From contig NZ_JBKEAE010000021.1 in the NCBI RefSeq assembly GCF_047971885.1, positions 19,171-83,170 on the forward strand: 64,000 nucleotides of DNA, read 5' to 3'. Positions 50,904 to 58,796 of the stretch are shown here, in pieces. The position numbers were made by a program, and so were the translations under genes. This DNA is from Tropicimonas sp047971885. Lineage in GTDB: Bacteria; Pseudomonadota; Alphaproteobacteria; Rhodobacterales; Rhodobacteraceae. How positions within the stretch are numbered: position 1 is the first letter of the stretch; each line of letters starts with the position of its first letter. A model generated the notes under the pieces. That model was not told the DNA's origin and searched no databases. It saw nothing but the letters and a program-made list of their open reading frames with translations.

Positions 50904-51695
50904 TCAGCCGGGCCACTCGGGGCGGCGCTTTTCCAGAAACGCCGCTATGCCCTCGTCGGTATCGCGCCAAAGCATGTTTTCGGTCATGACGGCGGCGGTG
51001 TGGGCGTAGGCCGTATCCGGATCCATTTCGATCTGGTCGTAGAAGGCGCGCTTGCCGGTCCTGACCGCAGCCTGCAGCGTGCCGGCGACCAGATCGGCCA
51101 GCGCGCGCGTGCGTTCCGACAGTTCCCCGGCCGCCACCACATGGTTCACCAGCCCCACCGCCGCCGCGCGCTGCGCGTCCAGGAAATTGCCCGTTGTCAG
51201 CATTTCGAACGCGATCTTGCGTGGCACGTTGCGTGACAGCGCCACCATCGGGGTCGAACAGAATAGTCCGATGTTCACGCCGTTGACCCCAAAGCGCGTT
51301 CCTTCGGCGGCGACCGCCATGTCGCACGAGGCGACAAGCTGGCAGCCCGCCGCGGTGGCGATGCCATGCACCTCGGCGATCACCGGTTGCGGCATGCGCC
51401 GAAGCGCGGTCATCACCGCCGCGCAGCGCGTGAAAAGACCGGCGAAATAAGCCGCGCCCCGGTCCTCCGCCTGGCGTCCCGCCTGCATCTCCTTCAGGTC
51501 GTGGCCGGCACAGAATGCCTTGCCGGCACCACGCAGGATCACCACCCGGATCGTCCGGTCGGCGGACAGTTCCGCTATCCGGGTGTCGAGTGCCGCGAGC
51601 ATGGCGTCTGACAGGGCGTTCAGCGCGGCGGGCCGGTTGAGTGTCAGTTCCGCAACGTAGCCGCGATCCGCGCGCAGCAAAATCTCGCCGTTCAT
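50904..51695 (-). CDS. Enoyl-CoA hydratase/isomerase family protein
   Basis: A 263-residue crotonase-fold protein: LTLNRPAALNALSDAM, FCAGHDLKEMQAGR (oxyanion His/Asp region), QPVIAEVHGIATAAGCQLVASCDMAVAAEGTRFGVNGVNIGL and LGLVNHVVAAGEL-like. The motif AAGCQLVASCDMAVA gives the second oxyanion Gly. The catalytic Glu of classical enoyl-CoA hydratase is not clearly present in the NGVNIGLFCSTP block; this resembles the ECHDC3/enoyl-CoA hydratase-like subgroup, so the reaction is uncertain. It is divergent from the PaaI thioesterase gene by 57 bp. Confidence 0.88.
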   Translation of the reverse strand: MNGEILLRADRGYVAELTLNRPAALNALSDAMLAALDTRIAELSADRTIRVVILRGAGKAFCAGHDLKEMQAGRQAEDRGAAYFAGLFTRCAAVMTALRRMPQPVIAEVHGIATAAGCQLVASCDMAVAAEGTRFGVNGVNIGLFCSTPMVALSRNVPRKIAFEMLTTGNFLDAQRAAAVGLVNHVVAAGELSERTRALADLVAGTLQAAVRTGKRAFYDQIEMDPDTAYAHTAAVMTENMLWRDTDEGIAAFLEKRRPEWPG

Positions 51696-51752
51696 CCGAT
51701 CCTCCCGTAGTTTTATCCAGACTAACGGCTACGGGAAGAAGGAAAAGCGCGA

Positions 51753-52184
51753 ATGACCGATGGGCTGAAGATGGACATGGCCGGCCTCGATACCTTCATG
51801 GCGGACGAGTTTCCGCAGGTTGCGGGCAATTTCGCCATCGAGCGGGTCGACGGGCGGGGGCTCTGCCTGCGCCTGAAGGTCGACGAGATGCACCTGCGTC
51901 CGGGCGGCACGGTGTCGGGGCCGTCGATCTTCGCGCTGGCCGATTGCGCGGTCTACCTCGCCATTCTGGCGCGGATCGGGCCGGTGGCGCTGGCCGTCAC
52001 GACCAGTTGCTCGATCGACTTCATGCGCAAGCCCGCCGCCGGACGCGACCTGCTGTGTGAAACCAGACTGCTCAAGCTCGGCCGGGTCCTGGCAGTGGGC
52101 GATGCGCTGATCTATTCCGAAGGGCAGCCCGAGCCGGTCGCGCGTGCCACGCTGACCTATTCCATACCGCCGCGCGGGAAGTGA
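51753..52184 (+). CDS. PaaI family hot-dog thioesterase
   Basis: A 143-residue hot-dog protein: CLRLKVDEMHLRPGGTVSGPSIFALADCAVYLAIL (the helix with the Asp active residue), AVTTSCSIDFMRKPAAGRDLLCETRLLKLGRVLAVGDALIYSEGQ. It should hydrolyse acyl-CoA; the acyl group is unknown. This gene commonly lies upstream of rplM-rpsI in Rhodobacterales, as here, though a promoter and 196 bp separate them. Divergent from the enoyl-CoA hydratase-like gene. Confidence 0.88.
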   Translation: MTDGLKMDMAGLDTFMADEFPQVAGNFAIERVDGRGLCLRLKVDEMHLRPGGTVSGPSIFALADCAVYLAILARIGPVALAVTTSCSIDFMRKPAAGRDLLCETRLLKLGRVLAVGDALIYSEGQPEPVARATLTYSIPPRGK

Positions 52185-52265
52185 CATTATGGGTGATTTT
52201 TGGGGTAATATGATACCATAATTATAACAGACTGATATCACGAAGTAAATTTGGGCAGGCCGTGG

Positions 52266-52293
52266 TTGACTGCGGCATGAAAATCCTTAGAAC
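52266..52293 (+). promoter_or_regulatory. Promoter of the rplM-rpsI operon
   Basis: TTGACT (52266-52271), 16 bases, TAGAAC (52288-52293), 88 bases before the rplM start. The -35 is near-perfect, as in strong alphaproteobacterial ribosomal promoters. The preceding 52185-52260 is AT-rich and could act as an UP-like element. Confidence 0.65.
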
Positions 52294-52380
52294 CGCGCCA
52301 TCCGACACATCGGGCGTTCACTTGGCGCCGGCCGGCCGGCCGGGGCATATCGGGATGTCCGAAACAGCAAGAGCACTGGA

Positions 52381-52839
52381 ATGAAGACCTACACCGCTAC
52401 TCCGGCGGAGATCGAAAAGAAGTGGATCCTGATCGATGCCGAAGGCGTCGTTCTGGGCCGGCTCGCCTCGATCATCGCCAACCGGCTGCGTGGCAAGCAC
52501 AAGGCCACCTTCACCCCGCATATGGACATGGGCGACAATGTCATCGTGATCAACGCCGAGAAGGTGCAGATCACCGGCAACAAGCGCGCCAAGCCGAACT
52601 ACTGGCATACCGGCCATCCGGGCGGCATCAAATCGCGCACGACCGGCCAGATCCTGGAAGGTGCCTATCCCGAGCGCGTGGTGACGCAGGCGGTCAAGCG
52701 CATGCTGCCGGGCAACCGGCTCAGCCGCCAGCAAATGACCAACCTGCGCGTCTATGCCGGGACCGAGCATCCGCACGAGGCGCAGCAGCCCGAAGTGCTG
52801 GATGTGAAATCCATGAACAAGAAGAACACGCGGAGCTGA
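52381..52839 (+). CDS. rplM: Large ribosomal subunit protein uL13
   Basis: A 152-residue L13: KTYTATPAEIEKKWILIDAEGVVLGRLASIIANRLRGKHKA, NVIVINAEKVQITGNK, YPERVVTQAVKRMLPGNRLSRQQM and LRVYAGTEHPHEAQQP. Binds 23S rRNA early in 50S assembly. It is 5 bases from rpsI, the classical pair. Confidence 0.98.
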   Translation: MKTYTATPAEIEKKWILIDAEGVVLGRLASIIANRLRGKHKATFTPHMDMGDNVIVINAEKVQITGNKRAKPNYWHTGHPGGIKSRTTGQILEGAYPERVVTQAVKRMLPGNRLSRQQMTNLRVYAGTEHPHEAQQPEVLDVKSMNKKNTRS

Positions 52840-52844
52840 GCCCC

Positions 52845-53345
52845 ATGGTCCAAGAAGTCAAAACCCTGGCCGAGCTGGATATTGTGGCCGATGGCGTTGT
52901 GCAGTCCGCCGAAGTCCTGGTCGAGGCCGAGGCCCCTCGTGCGCCCCAGCGCGATGCACTGGGTCGTTCCTATGCCACCGGCAAGCGGAAGGATGCGGTT
53001 GCCCGTGTCTGGATCAAGCCGGGCACCGGCAAGGTCACCGTCAACGACCGCGACATCGCCGTCTATTTTGCCCGCCCGGTGCAGCAGCTGATCCTCAACC
53101 AGCCGTTCCAGATTGCCGGCGTCGAGGGCGAGTTCGACGTGGTTGCCACCGTCAAGGGCGGCGGGCTTTCGGGGCAGGCCGGCGCGGTCCGCCACGGCAT
53201 CTCGAAGGCGCTTCAGCTTTACGATCCGAACCTGCGCGCGGCGCTCAAGGCCGCCGGTTTCCTGACCCGCGACTCCCGCGTGGTGGAACGCAAGAAGTTC
53301 GGCCGCCGCAAGGCCCGCCGCAGCTTCCAGTTCTCGAAACGCTGA
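52845..53345 (+). CDS. rpsI: Small ribosomal subunit protein uS9
   Basis: A 166-residue S9 with an N-terminal extension of about 40 residues, usual in Alphaproteobacteria. The core has YATGKRKDAVARVWIKPGTGKVTVNDRDIAVYF, VKGGGLSGQAGAVRHGISKAL, and the conserved basic C-terminus KKFGRRKARRSFQFSKR whose last residues reach the P-site tRNA. A strong terminator follows. Confidence 0.98.
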   Translation: MVQEVKTLAELDIVADGVVQSAEVLVEAEAPRAPQRDALGRSYATGKRKDAVARVWIKPGTGKVTVNDRDIAVYFARPVQQLILNQPFQIAGVEGEFDVVATVKGGGLSGQAGAVRHGISKALQLYDPNLRAALKAAGFLTRDSRVVERKKFGRRKARRSFQFSKR

Positions 53346-53367
53346 GGCAAGGCGAATCACTACCTGC

Positions 53368-53396
53368 AACGGGGTCGCATTTGCGGCCCCGTTTTC
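53368..53396 (+). terminator. Terminator after rpsI
   Basis: Stem AACGGGG-T-CGCA / TGCG-G-CCCCGTT with a TT loop and GTTTT following. It closes the ribosomal operon. The rest of the 308-bp gap to the next gene (53397-53653) is relatively AT-rich and I see no other gene in it. Confidence 0.85.
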
Positions 53397-53653
53397 GAAT
53401 CTTCAACCCCGGGTGGAATTGACCGCAAGGCATACGCGTATTGAATTCATTACCTTGATCGCGGCGTGGCTGAATGGGAAATGCAGACCACAATCGAAAG
53501 TTGTCGCGAGGTGTTTCAATTTCCGCAAAAGGCGCCGATTATTTTATCAAATAGTTAATGCAGCCTTTGACCAGAGCTGATTTTGAGTTATCCAAAACAA
53601 TATCCCGGCGTCAGGTTTCGGCCCGGGCAGTAACGAGAGAACGGTTGGTAAAC

Positions 53654-54367
53654 ATGAACAAAACACTTTTCAAAACTCTTGCCTTTACGGTGCTGGCTGC
53701 GGGGATTTCGACCTCGGCGTCGGCCCTGACCCTGAACACCAGCTATAATGTGAGCGAGAACTTTGCCCGCGTGACGGTCGGTTCTCCGGCCTACAACGGC
53801 TATGCCGGTGCCTTCAACGTGACCACCTCGGAAGCCGCGCCGCTGGATTCCTTCGTGGCCTGGTGCCTGGATATCGGCACCACCATCAAGTCGTCCTACG
53901 AGTATATCGTCAAATCTATCGACGACGATATCTTCACCAACGGCGGCTCGGCGGTTTCGCTGGACGACACGCAGAAGTCGGCCATCCAGAACCTGTTCAA
54001 CACCGCCTATAACGGGCTCGATACACTGGACAAGGTTCAGGCCGGTGGCTTCCAGCTTGCCCTGTGGGAGATCGCCTACGAAACGAGCGGTACCTTCTCG
54101 CTTTCGGACGGCAGCTTCACCGAGACCAACACGGCCGGCGCCGCCGCCCGCGCGCAGGCCAATACCTTCCTTGCCGGCCTGGCGGGGGGCTGGACGGGCA
54201 CCTATGATCTGGCGTTCTTCGAAGCTGCGGAAACCGCGGGCGGACATGGCTCGCAAAACCTCGTCGGCGGTTTCGAGGCAGCGCCGGTTCCGCTTCCCGC
54301 TGCGGCCTGGCTGCTTCTGGCCGGCATGGGCGCGCTTGGTGTCGCCGGTCGCCGCAAGGCCTCCTGA
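53654..54367 (+). CDS. VPLPA-CTERM surface protein 1
   Basis: A 237-residue secreted protein with signal peptide (about 1-22, ASA-LTL). The C-terminus has the tripartite sorting signal of the VPLPA-CTERM type: VPLPAAAWLLL motif, hydrophobic helix, and basic RRKAS. Such signals are cut and processed by an exosortase-like enzyme, which anchors the protein to the cell surface. The body contains a CysxxxW-type block (FVAWCLDIGTTIKSSYEYIV) and a later QLALWEIAYETSG that is common in PEP-CTERM-type proteins (it resembles a thioester-forming GSL-like block, but this is only a guess). It is followed by a terminator and by a second VPLPA protein. Confidence 0.85.
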   Translation: MNKTLFKTLAFTVLAAGISTSASALTLNTSYNVSENFARVTVGSPAYNGYAGAFNVTTSEAAPLDSFVAWCLDIGTTIKSSYEYIVKSIDDDIFTNGGSAVSLDDTQKSAIQNLFNTAYNGLDTLDKVQAGGFQLALWEIAYETSGTFSLSDGSFTETNTAGAAARAQANTFLAGLAGGWTGTYDLAFFEAAETAGGHGSQNLVGGFEAAPVPLPAAAWLLLAGMGALGVAGRRKAS

Positions 54368-54387
54368 TCCGACCAGAGATCAACGCA

Positions 54388-54415
54388 AAAGGGCCGCAAT
54401 CGCGGCCCTTTTTTA
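54388..54415 (+). terminator. Intrinsic terminator after VPLPA-CTERM protein 1
   Basis: GGGCCGC AATC GCGGCCC with A-tract before and TTTTTT after. The remaining gap to 54696 is AT-rich and contains no gene I can support; it must hold the promoter of the next gene. Confidence 0.92.
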
Positions 54416-54696
54416 TATCCTGATTCGGAAAATTACCGGAATCCCTCGGGGAGCATCCGGAATTGAAGTGGGCATCTCATCCAATGGTCGATGGGTAGAG
54501 TGAAAATACAATCTTCGGTTGAATTCCAATAGCTATACGGCATGGGTTTATTGCGAGCGCGCGCGATTGCTTAAGATACCGCTGGCCTCCGGGATGAGAA
54601 GCCGTTATCGTTATCATGTTTCTGAATGGCGCGCCGGAACTTTCTTCATCCCCGGAATGCCGCGCCGCAGGTGTAATAACTGGGTGAGGTTGCTTG

Positions 54697-55326
54697 ATGA
54701 AGAATTTCCTAATTTCAACAGCCGTCATTGCGGCTGCCATGACTGCCAGCGCCGCATCGGCGTTAACGGTATCGTTTTCTCTGGACGATGCGCGCGGCAG
54801 CGTCCCGATGCCGACAAACGTCACTCTCGAAGATGTGGCGGGTGGCGTAAAGTTCAGCTACGCGGTCGATTCCTCGGTCGTCGAGGGAGACGTCGTGGCA
54901 GTCTATTTCAATCTGCTGGGCGATTTACCGCTGTCCTACAGCTTTGAAGAGCTTGCCCCGGACGATTCCTTCATCACCGCGCAGGCCACCAACACAAGCA
55001 ACGTTCAGGCCGGCAATATCGGCGAGGTGTTCGATTTTGGCCTGGCGATCGGAACGACCGGCCTGAAGGGCGGCAGCGACCAGTATCTGTCGTTCTCGTT
55101 CACCATGTTTGCCAGCGATCTGGACGTGACGGACTTTTATGGCCAGACCTTCGCCGCGCGCGGCCAGTCGATCGGTCAGAATGGCGATTCCGCAAAGCAG
55201 TTTGGCGTTGCGCCCACCGCCCCCGGCGGCCCTTCGTCGGAAGTGCCGTTGCCGGCCGCCGGCTGGCTGCTGGTTTCCGGGATGGGCGGACTCGTCGCAC
55301 TCGGCCGTCGGCGCAAGTCTCTCTGA
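54697..55326 (+). CDS. VPLPA-CTERM surface protein 2
   Basis: A 209-residue secreted protein: signal peptide about 1-22 (ASA-LTV), a beta-rich body starting LTVSFSLDDARGSVPMPTN, and a C-terminal VPLPAAGWLLV motif with RRRKSL tail. Same sorting type as the gene upstream but no clear body similarity, so the two probably share only the export route. GAGG lies upstream of the TTG/ATG pair; ATG 54697 is taken as the start, TTG 54694 is the alternative. Followed by its own terminator. No exosortase gene is in the window. Confidence 0.85.
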   Translation: MKNFLISTAVIAAAMTASAASALTVSFSLDDARGSVPMPTNVTLEDVAGGVKFSYAVDSSVVEGDVVAVYFNLLGDLPLSYSFEELAPDDSFITAQATNTSNVQAGNIGEVFDFGLAIGTTGLKGGSDQYLSFSFTMFASDLDVTDFYGQTFAARGQSIGQNGDSAKQFGVAPTAPGGPSSEVPLPAAGWLLVSGMGGLVALGRRRKSL

Positions 55327-55350
55327 CGAGAGAATTATCGTTTTCCGGAA

Positions 55351-55374
55351 AAAGGGCCCCCCTCGGGGCCCTTT
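55351..55374 (+). terminator. Terminator after VPLPA-CTERM protein 2
   Basis: A perfect stem AAAGGGCCCC / GGGGCCCTTT with a 4-base loop, lying between the + gene and the convergent gene ending at 55405, so it may act in both directions. Confidence 0.82.
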
Positions 55375-55404
55375 GTCATGCCGGCGGGGAAGGGGCGAAC
55401 AGCG

Positions 55405-57225
55405 TCATTTCCCGATCCACCAGACATCAGGCTGAAACCCGGCCCAGTCGCCGTAGATCGAAATCGTTGCCGGGTATTTCAGTTCCGCCTTGTGGGCGAT
55501 TCTCCCGCTGGGCGAAAACCAGATCGGAATCACGTAGCGGCCTGTCGTCAGAACGCGGTCGAGCGCCTTTACCGCCGCAACGAAGTCCTCCTCGCTTTTC
55601 GCGTTGAGCATTTCGCCGATCATGGCTTCGGCGGCGGGGCTGGACATTCCCATCCAGTTCATCGTTCCGGGCTCGCTCACCCCGTCGGCGCCCCAATAGA
55701 GGTATTGTTCGTTACCGGGGCTCAGCGACATGGTGCGCAGGTAGAAGGTCATGTCGAAATCGTAGGTCTGGGTGCGCTGCTGATACTGGGCAGGCTCGAC
55801 GGTGACGATATTGGCGACAACGCCGATACGTTTCAGTTGTTCGGCGTACAGTTCGGCGATGCTGCCGACATGCAGGTTGTAGGGATCGCTCGAACGCAGC
55901 AGGATATCGAATTCCAGCGGCCTGCCGGCCCTGTCGCGCATCACCCCGTCCTGCACCGTCCAGCCGGCATCGGCGAGGGTCCTGAGTGCGATGCGCGTGT
56001 TGCGCCGGTTCGAGGCCGACCCGTCCGAGACGGGCAGCGAATAGCCGTCGAGCGCCCCGGGCAGCAGATCGCCGGCGAAGGGTTCGAGAAGATCGCGCAC
56101 CTTGCCCTCTGCCGGACCGTGCGACATGCCAAGCACGGAGTTGGAGAAATACGATGTGATTCTGGGCTCTTCCCCGCCGTTTATTGCGTTGTTGATGAAT
56201 TCGAAGTTGAAGGCGTGAATCAGCGTGTCGCGCACCCGCCAGTCGTCGAACGGGGCGCGGCGGGTGTTCATGACAAACCCGCGAATACCCGAGGGGCGCT
56301 GGTTGGGGATCTCGGACAGCACCACGGCGCCGGAACGGACGGCGGGAAAGTCGTAGGCCGTCTTCCATTTGTTGAGGTTCAACTCGCGGTTGGACGAGAT
56401 TGCGCCGGCGCGGAACGCCTCGAACGCGACCTCGCCGTCGCCGTACCATTCGTAGCGGATCTCGTCGATGTTCTGTTGACCGCGGTTGAAGGGCAGGTCC
56501 TTGCCCCACCAGTCCGGGTCCTTCTTCAGGACCGCGTGGCGGCCGGCCTCGAAACCGGTGAGCACATAGGGGCCGCTGCCGACAGGGGGCTCCAGCGACG
56601 ATTCGTCGAACGGCCGGTCGTCATATTCCGCTTTCTTCAGGATCGGCCTGAGGCCCAGGATCAGCGGCAGTTCGCGGTCCACCGTATTGAAGGTGAAGCG
56701 TACCGTGCGCGGCCCCACTGCCTCGGCGCTGGCGATCTTTTCCCAGGCGCCACGATAGCGCGGGTGGCCCAGCGTTCCGAGCGTTTCCATCGACCAGAGC
56801 ACGTCCTCGACCGTCACCGGGCTGCCATCCGAGAACCGGGCTTCGGAGCGCAGGGTAAATTCGACCCATTCCCGATTCGGTCCGGTCTCGACCGATTCGG
56901 CCAGAAGCCCGTAAAGCGAGAACGGTTCGGCCCAGTTCCGCCCCATAAGGGACTCGAACCCATAGGCGCCCAGACCATAGACCGAAGTGCCCTTGAGAAT
57001 GAACGGATTGAGGCTGTCGAAACCGCCGACCTCGGACAGAACGATTCGTCCGCCTTTCGGAGCATCCGGATTGACATAGGGCAGGGACACAAAATCCGGT
57101 GGAAGCGCCGGTTCGCCATACATAGCTATGCCATGCGTTGGTTCTGCCATCGCGCTCCCGGCGCCCATCATCAGCGCAAGTGTCGCAATCCGGCCACGGC
57201 CACGACCCAACAGAATCCGCAGCAT
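55405..57225 (-). CDS. Family 5 periplasmic solute-binding protein (YejA/peptide-type)
   Basis: A 606-residue periplasmic binding protein with signal peptide (about 1-27, AMA-EPT). Family-5 blocks: HGIAMYGEPALPPDFVSLPYVNPDAPKGG, VEFTLRSEARFSDGSPVTVEDVLWS, VGSGPYVLTGFEAGR, PFDDWRVRDTLIHAFNFEFINNAI, and a C-terminal QYLYWGADGVSEPGTMNWMG with RYVIPIWFSPSGRIAHK. Its closest pattern is YejA (oligopeptide or microcin C uptake). No permease or ATPase is adjacent, so it is an orphan. Signal peptide and start ATG 57225 are clear. Confidence 0.9.
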   Translation of the reverse strand: MLRILLGRGRGRIATLALMMGAGSAMAEPTHGIAMYGEPALPPDFVSLPYVNPDAPKGGRIVLSEVGGFDSLNPFILKGTSVYGLGAYGFESLMGRNWAEPFSLYGLLAESVETGPNREWVEFTLRSEARFSDGSPVTVEDVLWSMETLGTLGHPRYRGAWEKIASAEAVGPRTVRFTFNTVDRELPLILGLRPILKKAEYDDRPFDESSLEPPVGSGPYVLTGFEAGRHAVLKKDPDWWGKDLPFNRGQQNIDEIRYEWYGDGEVAFEAFRAGAISSNRELNLNKWKTAYDFPAVRSGAVVLSEIPNQRPSGIRGFVMNTRRAPFDDWRVRDTLIHAFNFEFINNAINGGEEPRITSYFSNSVLGMSHGPAEGKVRDLLEPFAGDLLPGALDGYSLPVSDGSASNRRNTRIALRTLADAGWTVQDGVMRDRAGRPLEFDILLRSSDPYNLHVGSIAELYAEQLKRIGVVANIVTVEPAQYQQRTQTYDFDMTFYLRTMSLSPGNEQYLYWGADGVSEPGTMNWMGMSSPAAEAMIGEMLNAKSEEDFVAAVKALDRVLTTGRYVIPIWFSPSGRIAHKAELKYPATISIYGDWAGFQPDVWWIGK

Positions 57226-57304
57226 TTTCTGCTTATCCCCACTCTGCCCTTGTATTGTTGGGCGCGAGCGTAGCCCCGCAAGTCAAGCTTTTCAAACTTT
57301 TAAC

Positions 57305-57333
57305 TTGGCGTTCGGCGTTCGTTTGCGTATAAC
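57305..57333 (+). promoter_or_regulatory. Sigma-70-like promoter of the candidate small RNA
   Basis: TTGGCG (57305-57310), exactly 17 bases, TATAAC (57328-57333). It fires toward the hairpin-terminator at 57387-57414 and away from the convergently placed peptide-binding protein gene. Confidence 0.72.
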
Positions 57334-57339
57334 ACTACT

Positions 57340-57414
57340 ACTGCTCGATAGGTTTCTTGCCTGTATGAAACCTGCCTCAATGACTTAACGCCCGCCTTGT
57401 GCGGGCGTTTTTTT
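57340..57414 (+). ncRNA. Candidate orphan small RNA
   Basis: A transcription unit of about 75 nt: promoter 57305-57333, stem AGGTTTC / GAAACCT with a 10-base loop (57350-57373), a short single-stranded linker, then the terminator AACGCCCGC / GCGGGCGTT with loop CTTGT and a T-run to 57414 (57387-57414). No ORF with a start codon is inside. It lies in the gap 57226-57557, 80 bp from the start of the peptide-binding protein gene on the other strand. The identity is unknown to me. Confidence 0.68.
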
Positions 57415-57557
57415 GTCCGGCTTCCCGATGTTCGGAACGGACTTCGCCGCGCAGCCCCCCCCGCGTCAAATCGCGGAAGATTCGGTCATCGCTGCGGGTT
57501 CATTCTGCGCGTGCAGCATGTATGCTGCGCCGGAAATGGCACGACAGGAGGACGAAC

Positions 57558-58331
57558 ATGTCGCTGAAGGGGAAGACGGCCGTGATCACCGGGTCGAACT
57601 CGGGTATCGGGCTTGGGGTTGCATGGGAACTGGCCCGTGCCGGCGCGGATGTGGTGCTCAACTCGTTCACTGACAGGGACGAGGATCACGAGCTTGCCGC
57701 CGTCATCGGGCGCGAGACGGGCACCCAGGCACGCTATGTCAAGGCGGACATGTCGATCGGCCGGGAATGCCGCGACCTGATCGCGAAAGCCGGGAAATGC
57801 GATATCCTCGTCAACAACGCCGGTATCCAGTATGTCTCGCCGATCGACGAATTCCCCGAGGACAGGTGGAACGCGATCATTGCCATCAACCTGAACTCCG
57901 CCTTCCACACCACAGCGACGGCGCTGCCGATGATGCGGGCGGCGGGATGGGGCAGGCTGGTCAACATCGCCTCGGCGCACGGGCTGACGGCTTCGCCCTA
58001 CAAGGCGGCCTATGTCGCTGCCAAGCATGGCATCGTCGGCATGACCAAGGTCGTTGCGCTGGAAACGGCGCAGGAGCCGATCACCGCCAACGCCATATGC
58101 CCGGGATACGTGCTGACCCCGCTGGTCGAGGCGCAGATCCCCGACACGATGAAGGAATACGACATGAGCCGCGAGGACGTGATCCGAAAGGTCATGCTCG
58201 AACGGCAGCCGTCCAAGGAATTCGCCACTGTCGAACAGTTGGGCGGTACCTGTGTCTTCCTCTGCTCGCCCGCCGCCGACCAGATCACCGGCACGACGAT
58301 CAGCGTGGACGGTGGCTGGACCTCGCTCTGA
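57558..58331 (+). CDS. bdhA: 3-hydroxybutyrate dehydrogenase
   Basis: A 257-residue short-chain dehydrogenase that interconverts D-3-hydroxybutyrate and acetoacetate with NAD+, in polyhydroxybutyrate or ketone metabolism. TGSNSGIG cofactor loop (11-18), NNAG, and the catalytic tetrad Asn111, Ser139, Tyr152 and Lys156 (in INLNSAFH, NIASAHG, YVAAK). The C-terminal CFLCSPAADQITGTTISVDGGWTSL is typical. ATG 57558 has AGGAGG upstream. The next gene starts 64 bases after its stop. Confidence 0.94.
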   Translation: MSLKGKTAVITGSNSGIGLGVAWELARAGADVVLNSFTDRDEDHELAAVIGRETGTQARYVKADMSIGRECRDLIAKAGKCDILVNNAGIQYVSPIDEFPEDRWNAIIAINLNSAFHTTATALPMMRAAGWGRLVNIASAHGLTASPYKAAYVAAKHGIVGMTKVVALETAQEPITANAICPGYVLTPLVEAQIPDTMKEYDMSREDVIRKVMLERQPSKEFATVEQLGGTCVFLCSPAADQITGTTISVDGGWTSL

Positions 58332-58394
58332 GGCACACGCAAATGCGCGCGAGCCTGCGGCATGCAATTGTCGCAGGCGGTGAAGGAGCGGCTC

Positions 58395-58790
58395 TTGGCA
58401 CTTAAACGCATCAATCTGGCGCTTCAGGGCGGCGGCGTCCATGGCGCCTTTACCTGGGGCGTGCTCGACCGCATTCTCGAAGACGACGACATCGAGATCG
58501 CCGCGATTTCCGGCACCTCGGCCGGTGCGCTGAACGGCGCCGCGCTGAAGGCCGGTCTGATGGCGGACGGGCGCGCCAACCCTGACAGGATGAACAACGT
58601 CTTGTTGCACATGATCGACGATGCCGAGTTGATGAACGACCTTGGGGTGGCAACCAAGCTGGTGCCATCGGCGCTGGTCCTGTCGCGGCTGAAAACGGCG
58701 GGCAGGGCTGCGGCGCACAGCTTCCTTGCCCGGCACAAGCGCGACCTCAACAGGCGCGACACGCTGGATCTGGACCGGCTGTTCGGCTGA
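58395..58790 (+). pseudogene. Patatin-like phospholipase with large internal in-frame deletion
   Basis: A 131-residue product from TTG 58395 (AAGGAG 6 bases upstream; ATG 58362 is an earlier alternative). The N-terminal part is an intact patatin front: RINLALQGGGVHGAFTWGVLDRILEDDDIEIAAISGTSAGALNGAALKAG with the oxyanion loop GGGVHG and nucleophile Ser42 in GTSAG. After about residue 58 the sequence jumps straight to what is normally the C-terminal end of these ~340-residue proteins (RMNNVLLHMIDDAELMNDL ... LSRLKTAGRAAAHSFLARH ... DTLDLDRLF). About 200 residues, including the catalytic Asp (DGG/DGA motif), seem to be missing. It is probably not active, although the reading frame is preserved. 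Confidence 0.75.
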
Positions 58791-58796
58791 GGCCGT

